DNA of 64,000 nucleotides from contig NZ_CP049264.1 in the NCBI RefSeq assembly GCF_003048875.2, positions 1,488,001 through 1,552,000 on the forward strand, written 5' to 3'. This document shows positions 30,608-38,996 of the stretch, piece after piece (position 1 is the first letter of the stretch; every line of letters begins with the position of its first letter). The notes under the pieces are model-generated. The model had not been told where the DNA came from, searched no databases, and saw only the letters and a list, made by a program, of their open reading frames with translations. This DNA comes from Campylobacter concisus (GTDB lineage: Bacteria; Campylobacterota; Campylobacteria; Campylobacterales; Campylobacteraceae). The translations under genes were made by a program, and so were the position numbers.

Positions 30608-32896
30608 GTGAAAACCATACAAGAAAATTTAAAACTTTTTTACATCGGACTAAAAGATAAAGAGCCATTTTTTTATAAAAACAAGGACCTAACCACTCAC
30701 GCAGCCATCATTGGTATGACTGGTAGCGGCAAAACAGGCCTTGGTATCACGCTTTTAGAAGAAGCCTGCATAGACAACATCCCCTCTATCATCATCGATC
30801 CAAAGGGCGATATCACAAATTTAGCCCTCACCTTTCCGCAGATGAGGCCGGAGGATTTTTTACCTTATGTCGATGAAGCAGAAGCGGCCAATAAAGGTCA
30901 AAGTGTAGAGGAATTTGCCGCCGCTCAGGTCGAGCTTTGGAGAAACGGTATAGAGTCGAGCTTTCAAGACCTTGAACGAGTAAAAATTTTAAAAGATAGC
31001 GCTAGCTTTAATATCTACACGCCAAAAAGCTCAGCTGGCATAGGTGTGGCGCTACTTAGCGACTTTGCCTGCCCAAATATTAGTGACGATGAAATTTTTA
31101 GCAACTATATAAACTCGCTCGCAGCGTCGGTGCTATCGCTTATTGGCATGAGTTCTGAGGATATGAGCTCAAAAGAACAGCTGCTTATATCCACTATATT
31201 TGAGAGCAAATTTAAAGAGCAAAAAGACGTCACTATCGAAGAGCTTATCAATTTCATAGCAAATCCGCCGTTTAAAAAGATAGGCGTTTTTGACGTGGAT
31301 ACCTTCTATCCAAGCAGTGAGCGTCTAAAGCTTGCCATGAAGATAAACGCGCTCATCGCAAGCCCAAGCTTTAAGGGCTGGACACAGGGCGTTAGGCTTG
31401 AAATTTCAAAGATGCTTTTTGACGAAAACGGTAAAGCAAAGTGTAATATCTTTACGATCTCACATCTAAATGACGCTGAGAGGATGTTTTTTGCCACCCT
31501 TTTACTAAACGAGATCATCGCGTGGATGCGCGGAACAGAGGGCACTAGCTCACTTAGAGCGATCCTATATATGGATGAAATTTTTGGCTTCTTTCCGCCA
31601 AACGCAAATCCGCCGTCAAAAACGCCTATGCTCACACTCTTAAAACAAGCCCGTGCATTTGGTTTAGGCTGTGTTTTAAGCACGCAAAACCCAGTCGATC
31701 TTGACTACAAAGGCCTTAGCAACATCGGCACTTGGTTCATCGGCCGTCTCCAAACAGCGCAGGATAAAGCCCGCGTGATCGACGGACTAAGCGGCATCGC
31801 AGGCTCAAGCTTAGACAAAGCCTCGCTTGAAAATCTCATATCAAATTTAGCCAAAAGAAATTTCTTACTCAAAAATATAAATGAGGACGGCTTAAACGTC
31901 ATCTCCACGCGCTGGGCACTTAGCTATCTAAAAGGCCCACTTAGCCGCGAGCAAATTTCAAATTTGATGAAAGATAAAAAAGAAAATTTAAGCAGCCAAG
32001 GTGTAGATAAAAGTGAGATGAAATTTAGCGCAAAACCTATCATCTCAAGTGCGATCACACAGCTTTACACTAACTCAAAAAGCCTTACGCCAAATTTGCT
32101 AGCAAGCGCAAAAGTGAGAATTTACGACACTAAAAAGGGCATAGACAGCGTTTGTGAGGTGAGCTACCTTTACGAGCTTAGTGAAAATGACAAAGAGCCA
32201 AACTGGAGCGAGGCTAGCGAAGGCATGCACGTTGATGCGAGCGAAAATGAACCAAGCGGCGCAAGCTTTGCAGCTGTGCCAAATTTCATAACGAGTGCTA
32301 AAAATTTTGACGCTTTAGAGAAAGATTTTAAAGAGTTTTTATATAGAAATTTCAAATTTAACACCTTTGAGGCGATGAGAATTTACTCAAAAGAAAACGA
32401 GTCAAAAGAGGAGTTTTTTATAAGGCTTCAGGATAAGTGCAATGAAATTTTAGAGGATCAAACTGCAAAGCTCACGACTAAATTTGAAAAAGAGCAAAAG
32501 AGCTTGCAAGATAAGCTAAGCAAAGCCCTTGCAAAGCTTGATAAAGAGCAAAAAGAGATGACCACAAGCGGCCTTGACGCAGCTATAAATATAGGCGCAA
32601 GCATATTTGGAGCGATATTTGGCAATAAGCTCTTATCTCGCCAAAACGCGGGCAAGATCGCCTCAAGCGCAAGAAGTGCAAACAAGGTCTTAAAAGAGCG
32701 AAGCGACGTTAAGCTTAGCGAGCAAAGTGTAAATGATATAAATTTGGCCATAAGCGAGCTCGAAGAGAAATTTACAAAAGAGTGCGACGCGCTAAAAGAG
32801 GCAAATGATGTTAAAAACATCACGATAAACGAAACGCAAATTTCACCAAAGAAAAGCGACATCTACGACGAAAAAATCGTGCTTTTGTGGAGATGA
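30608..32896 (+). CDS. HerA-like (DUF853/DUF87-type) ATPase
   Basis: This 762-residue protein begins at GTG. It has a Walker A motif GMTGSGKTG near residue 36, the segment IIIDPKGDITNLAL typical of HerA/FtsK-like ATPases, a Walker B RAILYMDEIFGFF near 325 and a sensor-like STQNP near 358. The C-terminal third holds a coiled coil and a short Gly/Ala-rich hydrophobic hairpin (about 655-675). HerA-like proteins form hexameric rings that pump nucleic acid or proteins. No nuclease partner (NurA) is seen; the upstream neighbour is the PilZ protein. Confidence 0.8.
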   Translation: MKTIQENLKLFYIGLKDKEPFFYKNKDLTTHAAIIGMTGSGKTGLGITLLEEACIDNIPSIIIDPKGDITNLALTFPQMRPEDFLPYVDEAEAANKGQSVEEFAAAQVELWRNGIESSFQDLERVKILKDSASFNIYTPKSSAGIGVALLSDFACPNISDDEIFSNYINSLAASVLSLIGMSSEDMSSKEQLLISTIFESKFKEQKDVTIEELINFIANPPFKKIGVFDVDTFYPSSERLKLAMKINALIASPSFKGWTQGVRLEISKMLFDENGKAKCNIFTISHLNDAERMFFATLLLNEIIAWMRGTEGTSSLRAILYMDEIFGFFPPNANPPSKTPMLTLLKQARAFGLGCVLSTQNPVDLDYKGLSNIGTWFIGRLQTAQDKARVIDGLSGIAGSSLDKASLENLISNLAKRNFLLKNINEDGLNVISTRWALSYLKGPLSREQISNLMKDKKENLSSQGVDKSEMKFSAKPIISSAITQLYTNSKSLTPNLLASAKVRIYDTKKGIDSVCEVSYLYELSENDKEPNWSEASEGMHVDASENEPSGASFAAVPNFITSAKNFDALEKDFKEFLYRNFKFNTFEAMRIYSKENESKEEFFIRLQDKCNEILEDQTAKLTTKFEKEQKSLQDKLSKALAKLDKEQKEMTTSGLDAAINIGASIFGAIFGNKLLSRQNAGKIASSARSANKVLKERSDVKLSEQSVNDINLAISELEEKFTKECDALKEANDVKNITINETQISPKKSDIYDEKIVLLWR

Positions 32897-32955
32897 TTTA
32901 TAAAAAAATTAGTATTTTTTTAATATCATTTCTCTTTAAATTTAAAAGGTAAAAT

Positions 32956-33567
32956 ATGCAAAATTTAATACTTTATGCCGTTAGCTACCTGCTTGGTAGC
33001 ATCCCATCAGGGCTCATACTAGCAAAAATTTTCGGACATGTTGATATAAAAAAAGAGGGCAGCAAAAGCATAGGCGCGACAAATGTTTTAAGGGTTTTAA
33101 AGCAAACAAACCCAAAACTCGCCAAAAAATTAGCCATTTTAACCGTAGTTTGTGACGTTTTAAAGGGCGTTTTGCCACTCATCATAGCCTCTTTGCTTGG
33201 AGCTAGCCAAAGTACGCTTTGGACGATGGCAGTTTTAAGCGTTGCGGGGCATTGTTTTTCTATATTTTTAGGCTTTCAAGGTGGCAAAGGCGTGGCAACC
33301 GGAGCTGGCGTACTCGCATTTTTCTTACCAGTTGAAATCATCATCGCTCTTGTCGTTTGGTTTTTGGTCGGTAAATTTTTAAAGATAAGCTCTCTAGCCT
33401 CGCTATGCGCGCTGATAGCTCTCATCGCATCAAGCTTTATCATCCACCCAGAGCTTGATGAAATTTACACTCACGCGCCGATACTTATCATCGCATTTTT
33501 GGTGGTTTATAAACACATACCAAATATCGTTCGCCTGCTTTCAGGCAAGGAGCAAAAAGTCGTATGA
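32956..33567 (+). CDS. plsY: glycerol-3-phosphate acyltransferase PlsY
   Basis: This 203-residue membrane protein has about five to six helices and the PlsY motifs SYLLGSIPSGLI, GSKSIGATNVLR and GGKGVATGAG. It transfers the acyl group from acyl-phosphate (made by PlsX, encoded at 26600) to glycerol-3-phosphate. Its stop overlaps the folB start by four bases. The plsY-folB-cosR order matches C. jejuni. Confidence 0.97.
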   Translation: MQNLILYAVSYLLGSIPSGLILAKIFGHVDIKKEGSKSIGATNVLRVLKQTNPKLAKKLAILTVVCDVLKGVLPLIIASLLGASQSTLWTMAVLSVAGHCFSIFLGFQGGKGVATGAGVLAFFLPVEIIIALVVWFLVGKFLKISSLASLCALIALIASSFIIHPELDEIYTHAPILIIAFLVVYKHIPNIVRLLSGKEQKVV

Positions 33568-33890
33568 AAAGTGAAATAACAACGATCATTAAGGATTATA
33601 AATTTCAAACTGTTATCGGAATGTTTGACTTTGAGCGAGTTGCAAAGCAAGAGGTAAAAGTAAGCTTAGAATTTCGCTCAACTAGCTTGATTGATTATGT
33701 TTTGGTGGCGGATTTTATAAAAGAATTTTACAATGAGATGAAATTTCAAAGCGTAGAAGAGTCACTAGAAGCAACCTGCAAAGCGCTAAAAGAGAGGTTT
33801 AGCTCACTTACTAGCTTGGATATGGAGATTTTAAAAACCGAGATTTTACCAAATGCAATCGTCGGTGCAAAAATCAGCACTGTTTTTTAA
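33564..33890 (+). CDS. folB: dihydroneopterin aldolase FolB
   Basis: This 108-residue protein fits the FolB family: a short N-terminal strand with VIGMFDFERVAKQEVKVSLE, then the segment LVADFIKEFYNEMKFQSVEE, where FolB carries its conserved helix. It makes the hydroxymethyl pterin of folate. It overlaps plsY by four bases and the order is conserved in Campylobacter. The sequence is divergent from E. coli FolB, so the call leans partly on context. Confidence 0.83.
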   Translation: MKSEITTIIKDYKFQTVIGMFDFERVAKQEVKVSLEFRSTSLIDYVLVADFIKEFYNEMKFQSVEESLEATCKALKERFSSLTSLDMEILKTEILPNAIVGAKISTVF

Positions 33891-33930
33891 AAATTTATTA
33901 AAGTATCTTGAAATATTTCTTAATTTATGA

Positions 33931-33936
33931 TACAAT
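33931..33936 (+). promoter_or_regulatory. candidate -10 box for the CosR-like regulator
   Basis: TACAAT in the context ATGATACAAT lies about 31 bases before the regulator start. Confidence 0.4.
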
Positions 33937-33966
33937 CGACCATAAATTTTAGTTTAAGGAAAAGAA

Positions 33967-34638
33967 ATGCGTATTTTAATAGTAGAAGACGAAGTAACGC
34001 TAAATAAGACGATTGCTGAGGGGTTGCAAGAGTTTGGTTATCAGACAGATAGCTCTGAAAATTTCAAAGACGCTGAGTACTACATCGGCATCAGAAACTA
34101 CGACTTAGTTTTGACTGACTGGATGCTTCAAGATGGTGACGGCGTCGATCTTATAAACATTATAAAACATAAATCTCCACGCACTTCAGTTGTAGTTCTT
34201 TCTGCAAAAGACGACAAAGAGAGCGAGATAAAGGCACTTAGAGCTGGCGCTGATGACTACATCAAAAAACCATTTGATTTTGACATTTTAGTAGCCAGAC
34301 TAGAGGCTAGACTACGCTTTGGTGGCACAAATATCATCAAGATAGACGAGCTTATCATCAACCCTGATGAAGAGAAGATTACATATCTTGGCCGCGACAT
34401 CGAGCTAAAAGGCAAGCCATTTGAGGTACTAACTCACCTTGCAAGGCACTCAGATCAAATCGTATCTAAAGAGCAACTACTTGACGCTATCTGGGAAGAG
34501 CCAGAGCTCGTAACTCCAAACGTTATCGAGGTTGCTATCAACCAAATCCGCCAAAAAATGGACAAACCGCTAAATATTTCGACAATAGAAACTGTTAGAA
34601 GACGCGGATATAGATTTTGCTTTCCCAAAAAAGCTTAA
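33967..34638 (+). CDS. cosR: CosR/HsrA-like OmpR-family response regulator
   Basis: This is a 223-residue response regulator. The receiver has the acidic pocket EDE (residues 7-9), a phospho-acceptor Asp at 51 (LVLTDWMLQDGDG) and Lys in DDYIKKPFD near 101. The OmpR-type winged-helix domain (KGKPFEVLTHLARHSDQIVS to RRRGYRFCFPKK) is nearly the same as recalled CosR of C. jejuni and HsrA of H. pylori. Those are described as orphan regulators with an atypical acceptor site that control oxidative-stress genes. The position next to plsY-folB supports CosR. An overlapping kinase gene follows here, so this version may be phosphorylated. Confidence 0.88.
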   Translation: MRILIVEDEVTLNKTIAEGLQEFGYQTDSSENFKDAEYYIGIRNYDLVLTDWMLQDGDGVDLINIIKHKSPRTSVVVLSAKDDKESEIKALRAGADDYIKKPFDFDILVARLEARLRFGGTNIIKIDELIINPDEEKITYLGRDIELKGKPFEVLTHLARHSDQIVSKEQLLDAIWEEPELVTPNVIEVAINQIRQKMDKPLNISTIETVRRRGYRFCFPKKA

Positions 34639-35894
34639 GAAATAGATTTATACTGCAATTAGCATCTGGTGCGATGATGCTAATTGCCGTTGTTTCGGTG
34701 ATGCTCTATCACTACATAAGAGTCACCGTTTTTCAAAGCGTAGTTAGTGAGCTAAACCAGCAAGCCACAGCTTACAAAAACAATCCACAAAATTTCAATC
34801 CTAACAATCTAAAAACTTTCACTATAGAAATCCCAAACAAAACTCTAGCCACCGTAAAAGCGGGCGAGCTTAAAGGCGAAAAGCCCTACCTTGTGATGCA
34901 AAAGATAAAAGATAAGAGTATAACCACTCTAACAACAAGGCTAGATGACAGTAGCTACTTAGTCCTAGAAAAAGAGACGACGCTTCAAAGCCAGATAGTC
35001 GAAGAAATTTTTATAGATATTATAATCGTAAACGTCACAGCGATACTTTTGGTGCTATTTTACGCACTATTTTTATCAAGAATGCTTTTAATACCTATAA
35101 AAATTTTAAGTCACAAGCTTACAAATTTAGATGAGAAATTTCTAAAAGAAATCGACATCAAAAGCCTGCCAGATGAGTTTTTGCCACTTGGTAATAGCAT
35201 AAATAGGCTAATTACTCGCATACAAACTTTTGTCTTATACCAAAAAGAGCTCTTTGTAGGCGTTGCACACGAGCTAAAGACGCCACTTGCCGTCATGAAA
35301 ACCAAAAACGAAGTGACACTTTTAAAACCACGCGAGAGCGAAAAATACATAGAAGCGCTAAAATCAAACAACGAAGCGATCAACGGCATGAACGCTATGA
35401 TAGGCTCAGTTCTTGAGATAGGTCGTCAGGAGGGCGCGCAGTTTGAAGAGCCAGTAAATACCGACGTGATCGCATTTTTGAAAAAACTTGGCAAAAACTA
35501 CGAAGTGCTCGCAAAAGGTGAAGAAAAAAATCTCACACTCGATCTAAAACCTGAAATTTTTAACCTAAACATCCAAACCAGCCTACTAACTCACATCGTG
35601 CAAAATTTCGTTCAAAATGCTATCAAATTTTCTCCAAAAAATAGCACGATTACGATTAGCTCAAGGCTTGAAAAGAGCAAATTTATCATCGAGGTTGCCG
35701 ACGAGGGCGTGGGTATAGACGAGAGCAAGGATCTGTTTGCTCCATTTAAAAGATATGGCAACAAAGGTGGTGCTGGGCTTGGACTATTTCTCGCAAAAGG
35801 TGCAGCACAGGCACTTGGCGCTGAGATATCTATCAAAAATAGAGAGAACACAAACGGAGCAGTTGCAAGCCTCGTTTTAAATTTAAAAGGATAA
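34617..35894 (+). CDS. sensor histidine kinase paired with the CosR-like regulator
   Basis: This 425-residue kinase has two membrane helices (about residues 12-32 and 135-157) around a periplasmic sensor of about 100 residues, and then a HAMP-like linker. The phospho-acceptor His is in VGVAHELKTPLAVMK. The N box is VQNFVQNAIKFSP, and the G boxes are VADEGVGID and GAGLGLFLAKG. The start is TTG at 34617, 22 bases inside the regulator gene. A later start would cut the first helix, so the overlap is probably real. In C. jejuni I recall a ferredoxin gene, not a kinase, at this place. Confidence 0.88.
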   Translation: MLSQKSLRNRFILQLASGAMMLIAVVSVMLYHYIRVTVFQSVVSELNQQATAYKNNPQNFNPNNLKTFTIEIPNKTLATVKAGELKGEKPYLVMQKIKDKSITTLTTRLDDSSYLVLEKETTLQSQIVEEIFIDIIIVNVTAILLVLFYALFLSRMLLIPIKILSHKLTNLDEKFLKEIDIKSLPDEFLPLGNSINRLITRIQTFVLYQKELFVGVAHELKTPLAVMKTKNEVTLLKPRESEKYIEALKSNNEAINGMNAMIGSVLEIGRQEGAQFEEPVNTDVIAFLKKLGKNYEVLAKGEEKNLTLDLKPEIFNLNIQTSLLTHIVQNFVQNAIKFSPKNSTITISSRLEKSKFIIEVADEGVGIDESKDLFAPFKRYGNKGGAGLGLFLAKGAAQALGAEISIKNRENTNGAVASLVLNLKG

Positions 35895-35897
35895 AAA

Positions 35898-37346
35898 ATG
35901 GCAAAGAGAACCGCAGTGATCGATCTTGGCTCAAATTCTATGCGCATGGCGATATTTGAGCGCACGTCACGCTTAGCATTTTTTATACTAGCTGAATACA
36001 AAACCAAAGTGCGTCTAGGCGAAGGAGGATATGGCTCAAACAACGAAATTTCAGAAGCTTCAATGCAAAAAGCGATCAAAGCTTTTAGCGAATTTGATAA
36101 CATCATAAAAAGCTACAAATGCTCCAAAGTCCTATGTGTAGGCACTTCAGCGCTTAGAGATGCTCCAAACTCAGGCGTTTTGATCTCTCTTTTAAGAAAA
36201 AAACTTGGCATAAATTTAAAAGTCATTGACGGCAAAGAAGAGGCTACTTTTGGAGCGATAGCGGCTAAAAATTTGCTTCACGATCTAGCCGAGTGCGTCA
36301 CTATCGACATCGGCGGAGGCTCGACCGAACTTGCTAGGATAAGCAACGGCAAGATAATAGATGTCCTCTCGCTTGATATAGGCACAGTGAGGCTAAAAGA
36401 GCTATTTTTTGATAAGAAAAATTTAAACAAACTACCTAAATTTCTGTCGCAGATCACAGCGCAGATAGATGAGCGATTTAAGTGTCCAAATTTAATAGCC
36501 ATCGGCGGCTCTTTAAGAGCGATCTCATCAGCCATAATGAGCAAAAATTTATATCCGCTCTCATCACTACATGGCTTTTGCTACAAACTTAGCGACGAGC
36601 AAGCCTACATCGAGAGCATCGCAAACGTTAGCGTGCTTGAACTAAATAAATTCCCTATAAAAAAAGATAGATACGATACCATCAGAGAGGGCGCACATAT
36701 ATTTTTAGCCCTTGCCAAGGCGCTAAATGCCAAAAATGTCATCACAAGTGGCGTTGGCGTAAGAGAGGGCGTCTTTTTAAAAGACTTTTTGCGTCCAAGT
36801 CTTAAATTTCCAGAAAATTTTAACCCAAGCGTCAAAAGCCTACAAGATCGCTTCATCCTCTCTTGCAACAAAGCCGTGGCAAGATACGCAAAGGATATTT
36901 TTGTGGCGCTTAGAAAACTTCATGGGCTAAATGAGAGCTATCTTGAGACACTGCTAATTGCTGCAAAACTCCACAACGTCGGTCAAGAGATAGGCTTTTA
37001 CGGCGATCACAAAAACTCAGCCTATATCATACTAAATGCCCTAAACTACGGCTTCTCACACGAGCAAAAGGCACTAATAGCTGCAGTCATCGGCACAAAT
37101 GGCAAGAAAAATATTTATGAGTTTGAAAAGTATAAAAATTTACTACCAAAGGCTGAGTGTGTAAGGTGGCTAAGCTTCATCCTTGCGCTAGCCAAGGCAC
37201 TTGATACAACCTGTGAGAAGCTAAATTTAAGCTTTGAGTTTAGCGGCCACACACTAAAAATAGAGGGCGCAAAAGAATTTGCCATGGCAAAAGAAGAGAT
37301 AAAAAAGATCGCAAAACCTGAAATTTTTGCCATTTCGTTTGTGTAG
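35898..37346 (+). CDS. exopolyphosphatase / pppGpp phosphatase family
   Basis: This 482-residue Ppx/GppA protein starts AVIDLGSNSMRMAIFE, has the second phosphate motif TIDIGGGSTELA near residue 135 and ASGVGVREGV-like TSGVGVREGV near 288. A C-terminal HD-like helical domain follows (KLHNVGQEIG near 355). It should hydrolyse polyphosphate and/or pppGpp. It lies three bases after the kinase gene and so may be co-transcribed with it. Campylobacter has two such paralogues, so I give no symbol. Confidence 0.9.
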   Translation: MAKRTAVIDLGSNSMRMAIFERTSRLAFFILAEYKTKVRLGEGGYGSNNEISEASMQKAIKAFSEFDNIIKSYKCSKVLCVGTSALRDAPNSGVLISLLRKKLGINLKVIDGKEEATFGAIAAKNLLHDLAECVTIDIGGGSTELARISNGKIIDVLSLDIGTVRLKELFFDKKNLNKLPKFLSQITAQIDERFKCPNLIAIGGSLRAISSAIMSKNLYPLSSLHGFCYKLSDEQAYIESIANVSVLELNKFPIKKDRYDTIREGAHIFLALAKALNAKNVITSGVGVREGVFLKDFLRPSLKFPENFNPSVKSLQDRFILSCNKAVARYAKDIFVALRKLHGLNESYLETLLIAAKLHNVGQEIGFYGDHKNSAYIILNALNYGFSHEQKALIAAVIGTNGKKNIYEFEKYKNLLPKAECVRWLSFILALAKALDTTCEKLNLSFEFSGHTLKIEGAKEFAMAKEEIKKIAKPEIFAISFV

Positions 37347-37803
37347 GTCAAAAAGTTAGCGGTCAAATTTATAAATTTATTTTATAAAAATAAAAAAAAG
37401 GGGGGGATAAAGGCTTCTATTTTACTTTGTAGGCTCGCAATGCAAGTCAGATACGAAGTCCCCCCCCCACTCTTTTTATCCTTCAGCACACGTTCAAAGT
37501 ATGCAATAGTGCCAAAGTGCCATGTTCTTAGTGTGAAACAAATTTTAAAATTTCATGAACGAGTAATTTCGGCTCTAAAATTTGAGCTAAGCTGTAAGCG
37601 AAGCCAAATTTTAGTAGTCAATTCTTATGAGTGAATGGAATTTTAAAATTTACGAAAGATCTTTATTAAATTTGTAAATTTGTTTTATCCAAAAGGTGAC
37701 GAAAGGTCTCAAATTTTACTTCGCAGGCTAGCAACTTCGGCGGATACGAAGCCGCTTTTAAAATTTGCAAAAACACTCTTCTAAATTTAGTAGCGAAGCG
37801 GGA
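37347..37803. repeat. 457-base gene-free stretch made of degenerate repeats
   Basis: No credible gene lies here. The stretch holds a run of 7 G (37400-37406), a run of 9 C (37460-37468) and two related units (37408-37462 and 37704-37752, both of the form TTTTACTT..GYAGGCT.GCAA...GATACGAAG). It also holds one copy of the perfect 113-bp repeat (37539-37651). TTTTAAAATTT and CTAAATTTAG words recur. It looks like the remnant of a repeated non-coding element. Confidence 0.7.
37539..37651 (+). repeat. 113-bp perfect direct repeat, copy 1
   Basis: The 113 bases 37539-37651 are identical to 50094-50206 on the same strand. The unit begins and ends with TTTTAAAATTT-type palindromic words and contains two near-inverse parts around CTCTAAAATTTGAGCT. 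Flanks differ on both sides. No open frame is shared in a way that suggests a peptide. Confidence 0.9.
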
Positions 37804-38682
37804 CTAAAATTCCCCGCTCATTTTGTCTTTGTAGTTATTTAGGCTATTTTGACGCTCTTGCAAAAATGAGCCAAGTTTTTTCTTATTTTCTTCAAAAAAT
37901 ACCGCGAAGTCCTGTTCATTTTGGATCTTGTCCTCGCCAAAGCTATCAAGCATGACATTTGAGCTACCAACTATCACTAGATAGCGCCTATTTTCGTAGC
38001 TTAGAAGCATTAGTTTATTTGCGCGGTCAAGGTATTTTTCATAGATGATATTGACGCCGCTATTTTGATTTTTAAGCAGCCAGTTCATCGACTTTGTGTC
38101 GTTTTGTGGTTGATTTTGTGGTGTTTTGAACCCACTAAAATCACTACTTTTTGAAGTGATATATCTTTTAAAAACATATAAAAATATAAGAAGCGCGATG
38201 AGCACACTTAGGACGATGAAGTATCTTGAGTCTATATTAACCATAGGTTCATTTTCTGCCTTTGGCGTGCTAGTAGTCTCTATCTTTGCGCTAGCTTGAG
38301 GCATATTTTGCACCTGCGTTTTTGTGTTTTTTAGTGTTACGCGGATGCGAAGTCCGAAACTATCTGTTGTCTTTGAAGCATTTACGATGATCGCATCGTT
38401 TGAACGTAAATTTAAGACCAAAGAGTTTTGCTTTGGCTCAATATCTAGCTCTTGAATGATCTTTGAGTTTATGTCCTTGCTCGCGCTTTGATCGTAGCTT
38501 AGAGAATTTAGTATCAAAGAGGTCGTATCTTTTTCACGCTTTTGAAAGATGTTGCCCTCATACGGCGCATCAAAGCTAAGCATGATATCGACCCTGTCGG
38601 TGCGCTCATAGATGTTGTATGTTAGCAAGTTTGAGGCAAAGATCTGCGTAGCAAAAAGCACAAAAAATAGTATAAATTTCAT
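37804..38682 (-). CDS. fliO: FliO-like flagellar export protein with periplasmic domain
   Basis: This 292-residue protein has a signal peptide (about residues 1-16), a periplasmic domain of about 130 residues that resembles AMIN-type beta domains, one membrane helix at about 151-169 and a cytoplasmic tail. FliO helps assemble the FliP ring of the flagellar export gate. The gene overlaps fliN by four bases and holds the place of the C. jejuni transmembrane gene next to fliN. The tail segment LLSYENRRYLVIVGSSNVML fits FliO. The periplasmic domain is absent from enteric FliO. Confidence 0.75.
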   Translation of the reverse strand: MKFILFFVLFATQIFASNLLTYNIYERTDRVDIMLSFDAPYEGNIFQKREKDTTSLILNSLSYDQSASKDINSKIIQELDIEPKQNSLVLNLRSNDAIIVNASKTTDSFGLRIRVTLKNTKTQVQNMPQASAKIETTSTPKAENEPMVNIDSRYFIVLSVLIALLIFLYVFKRYITSKSSDFSGFKTPQNQPQNDTKSMNWLLKNQNSGVNIIYEKYLDRANKLMLLSYENRRYLVIVGSSNVMLDSFGEDKIQNEQDFAVFFEENKKKLGSFLQERQNSLNNYKDKMSGEF

Positions 38683-38996
38683 AAAAGTTCTTTTTTGAAG
38701 TACTGAATAACTGACTTTGAGTCCAAAATTTCATTTATCCTGATGGCTAAATTTTTCTCATAAACCATTACTTCGCCTTTTCCAAAAATTCTATTATTTA
38801 TATATAGCTCCACGCTCTCGCCAGCTGGTTTTTCGAGGTCTATGACCGAGCCAGCTTCAAATTTCAAAAGCTCATTTATGCTAACTGTGGTAGTTCCTAG
38901 CTCAGCTATAAAATCAACGCTTATATCCATAAGCTCATCATAGCTCTTAAAAAGCCCTAGCTGTTCTAGTGTCTCTATCGCACCTTCGTCGTTCAT
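38679..38996 (-). CDS. fliN: flagellar motor switch protein FliN
   Basis: This 105-residue FliN has the SpoA domain: ISVDFIAELGTTTVSINELL, LKFEAGSVIDLEKPAGESVE and VYEKNLAIRI. FliN forms the lower C-ring and binds CheY-P. It overlaps both neighbours by four bases, showing tight coupling with the FliO-like gene and the CheX-like gene. Confidence 0.95.
   Translation of the reverse strand: MNDEGAIETLEQLGLFKSYDELMDISVDFIAELGTTTVSINELLKFEAGSVIDLEKPAGESVELYINNRIFGKGEVMVYEKNLAIRINEILDSKSVIQYFKKELL

Noticed and set aside
34617-34638. Frameshift that would fuse the regulator and kinase into one protein
   Set aside because: The 22-base overlap with TTG start is a normal coupled arrangement; both frames are complete and of usual length.
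37440-37634. 64-codon frame running through the 9-C run and the 113-bp repeat, possible phase-variable peptide
   Set aside because: Only a weak ribosome site, no recognisable protein, and the second repeat copy does not keep the frame context. Kept as a repeat feature.
37347-37803. CRISPR array
   Set aside because: Repeats are few, of unequal length and without regular spacers; no cas gene is in the window.
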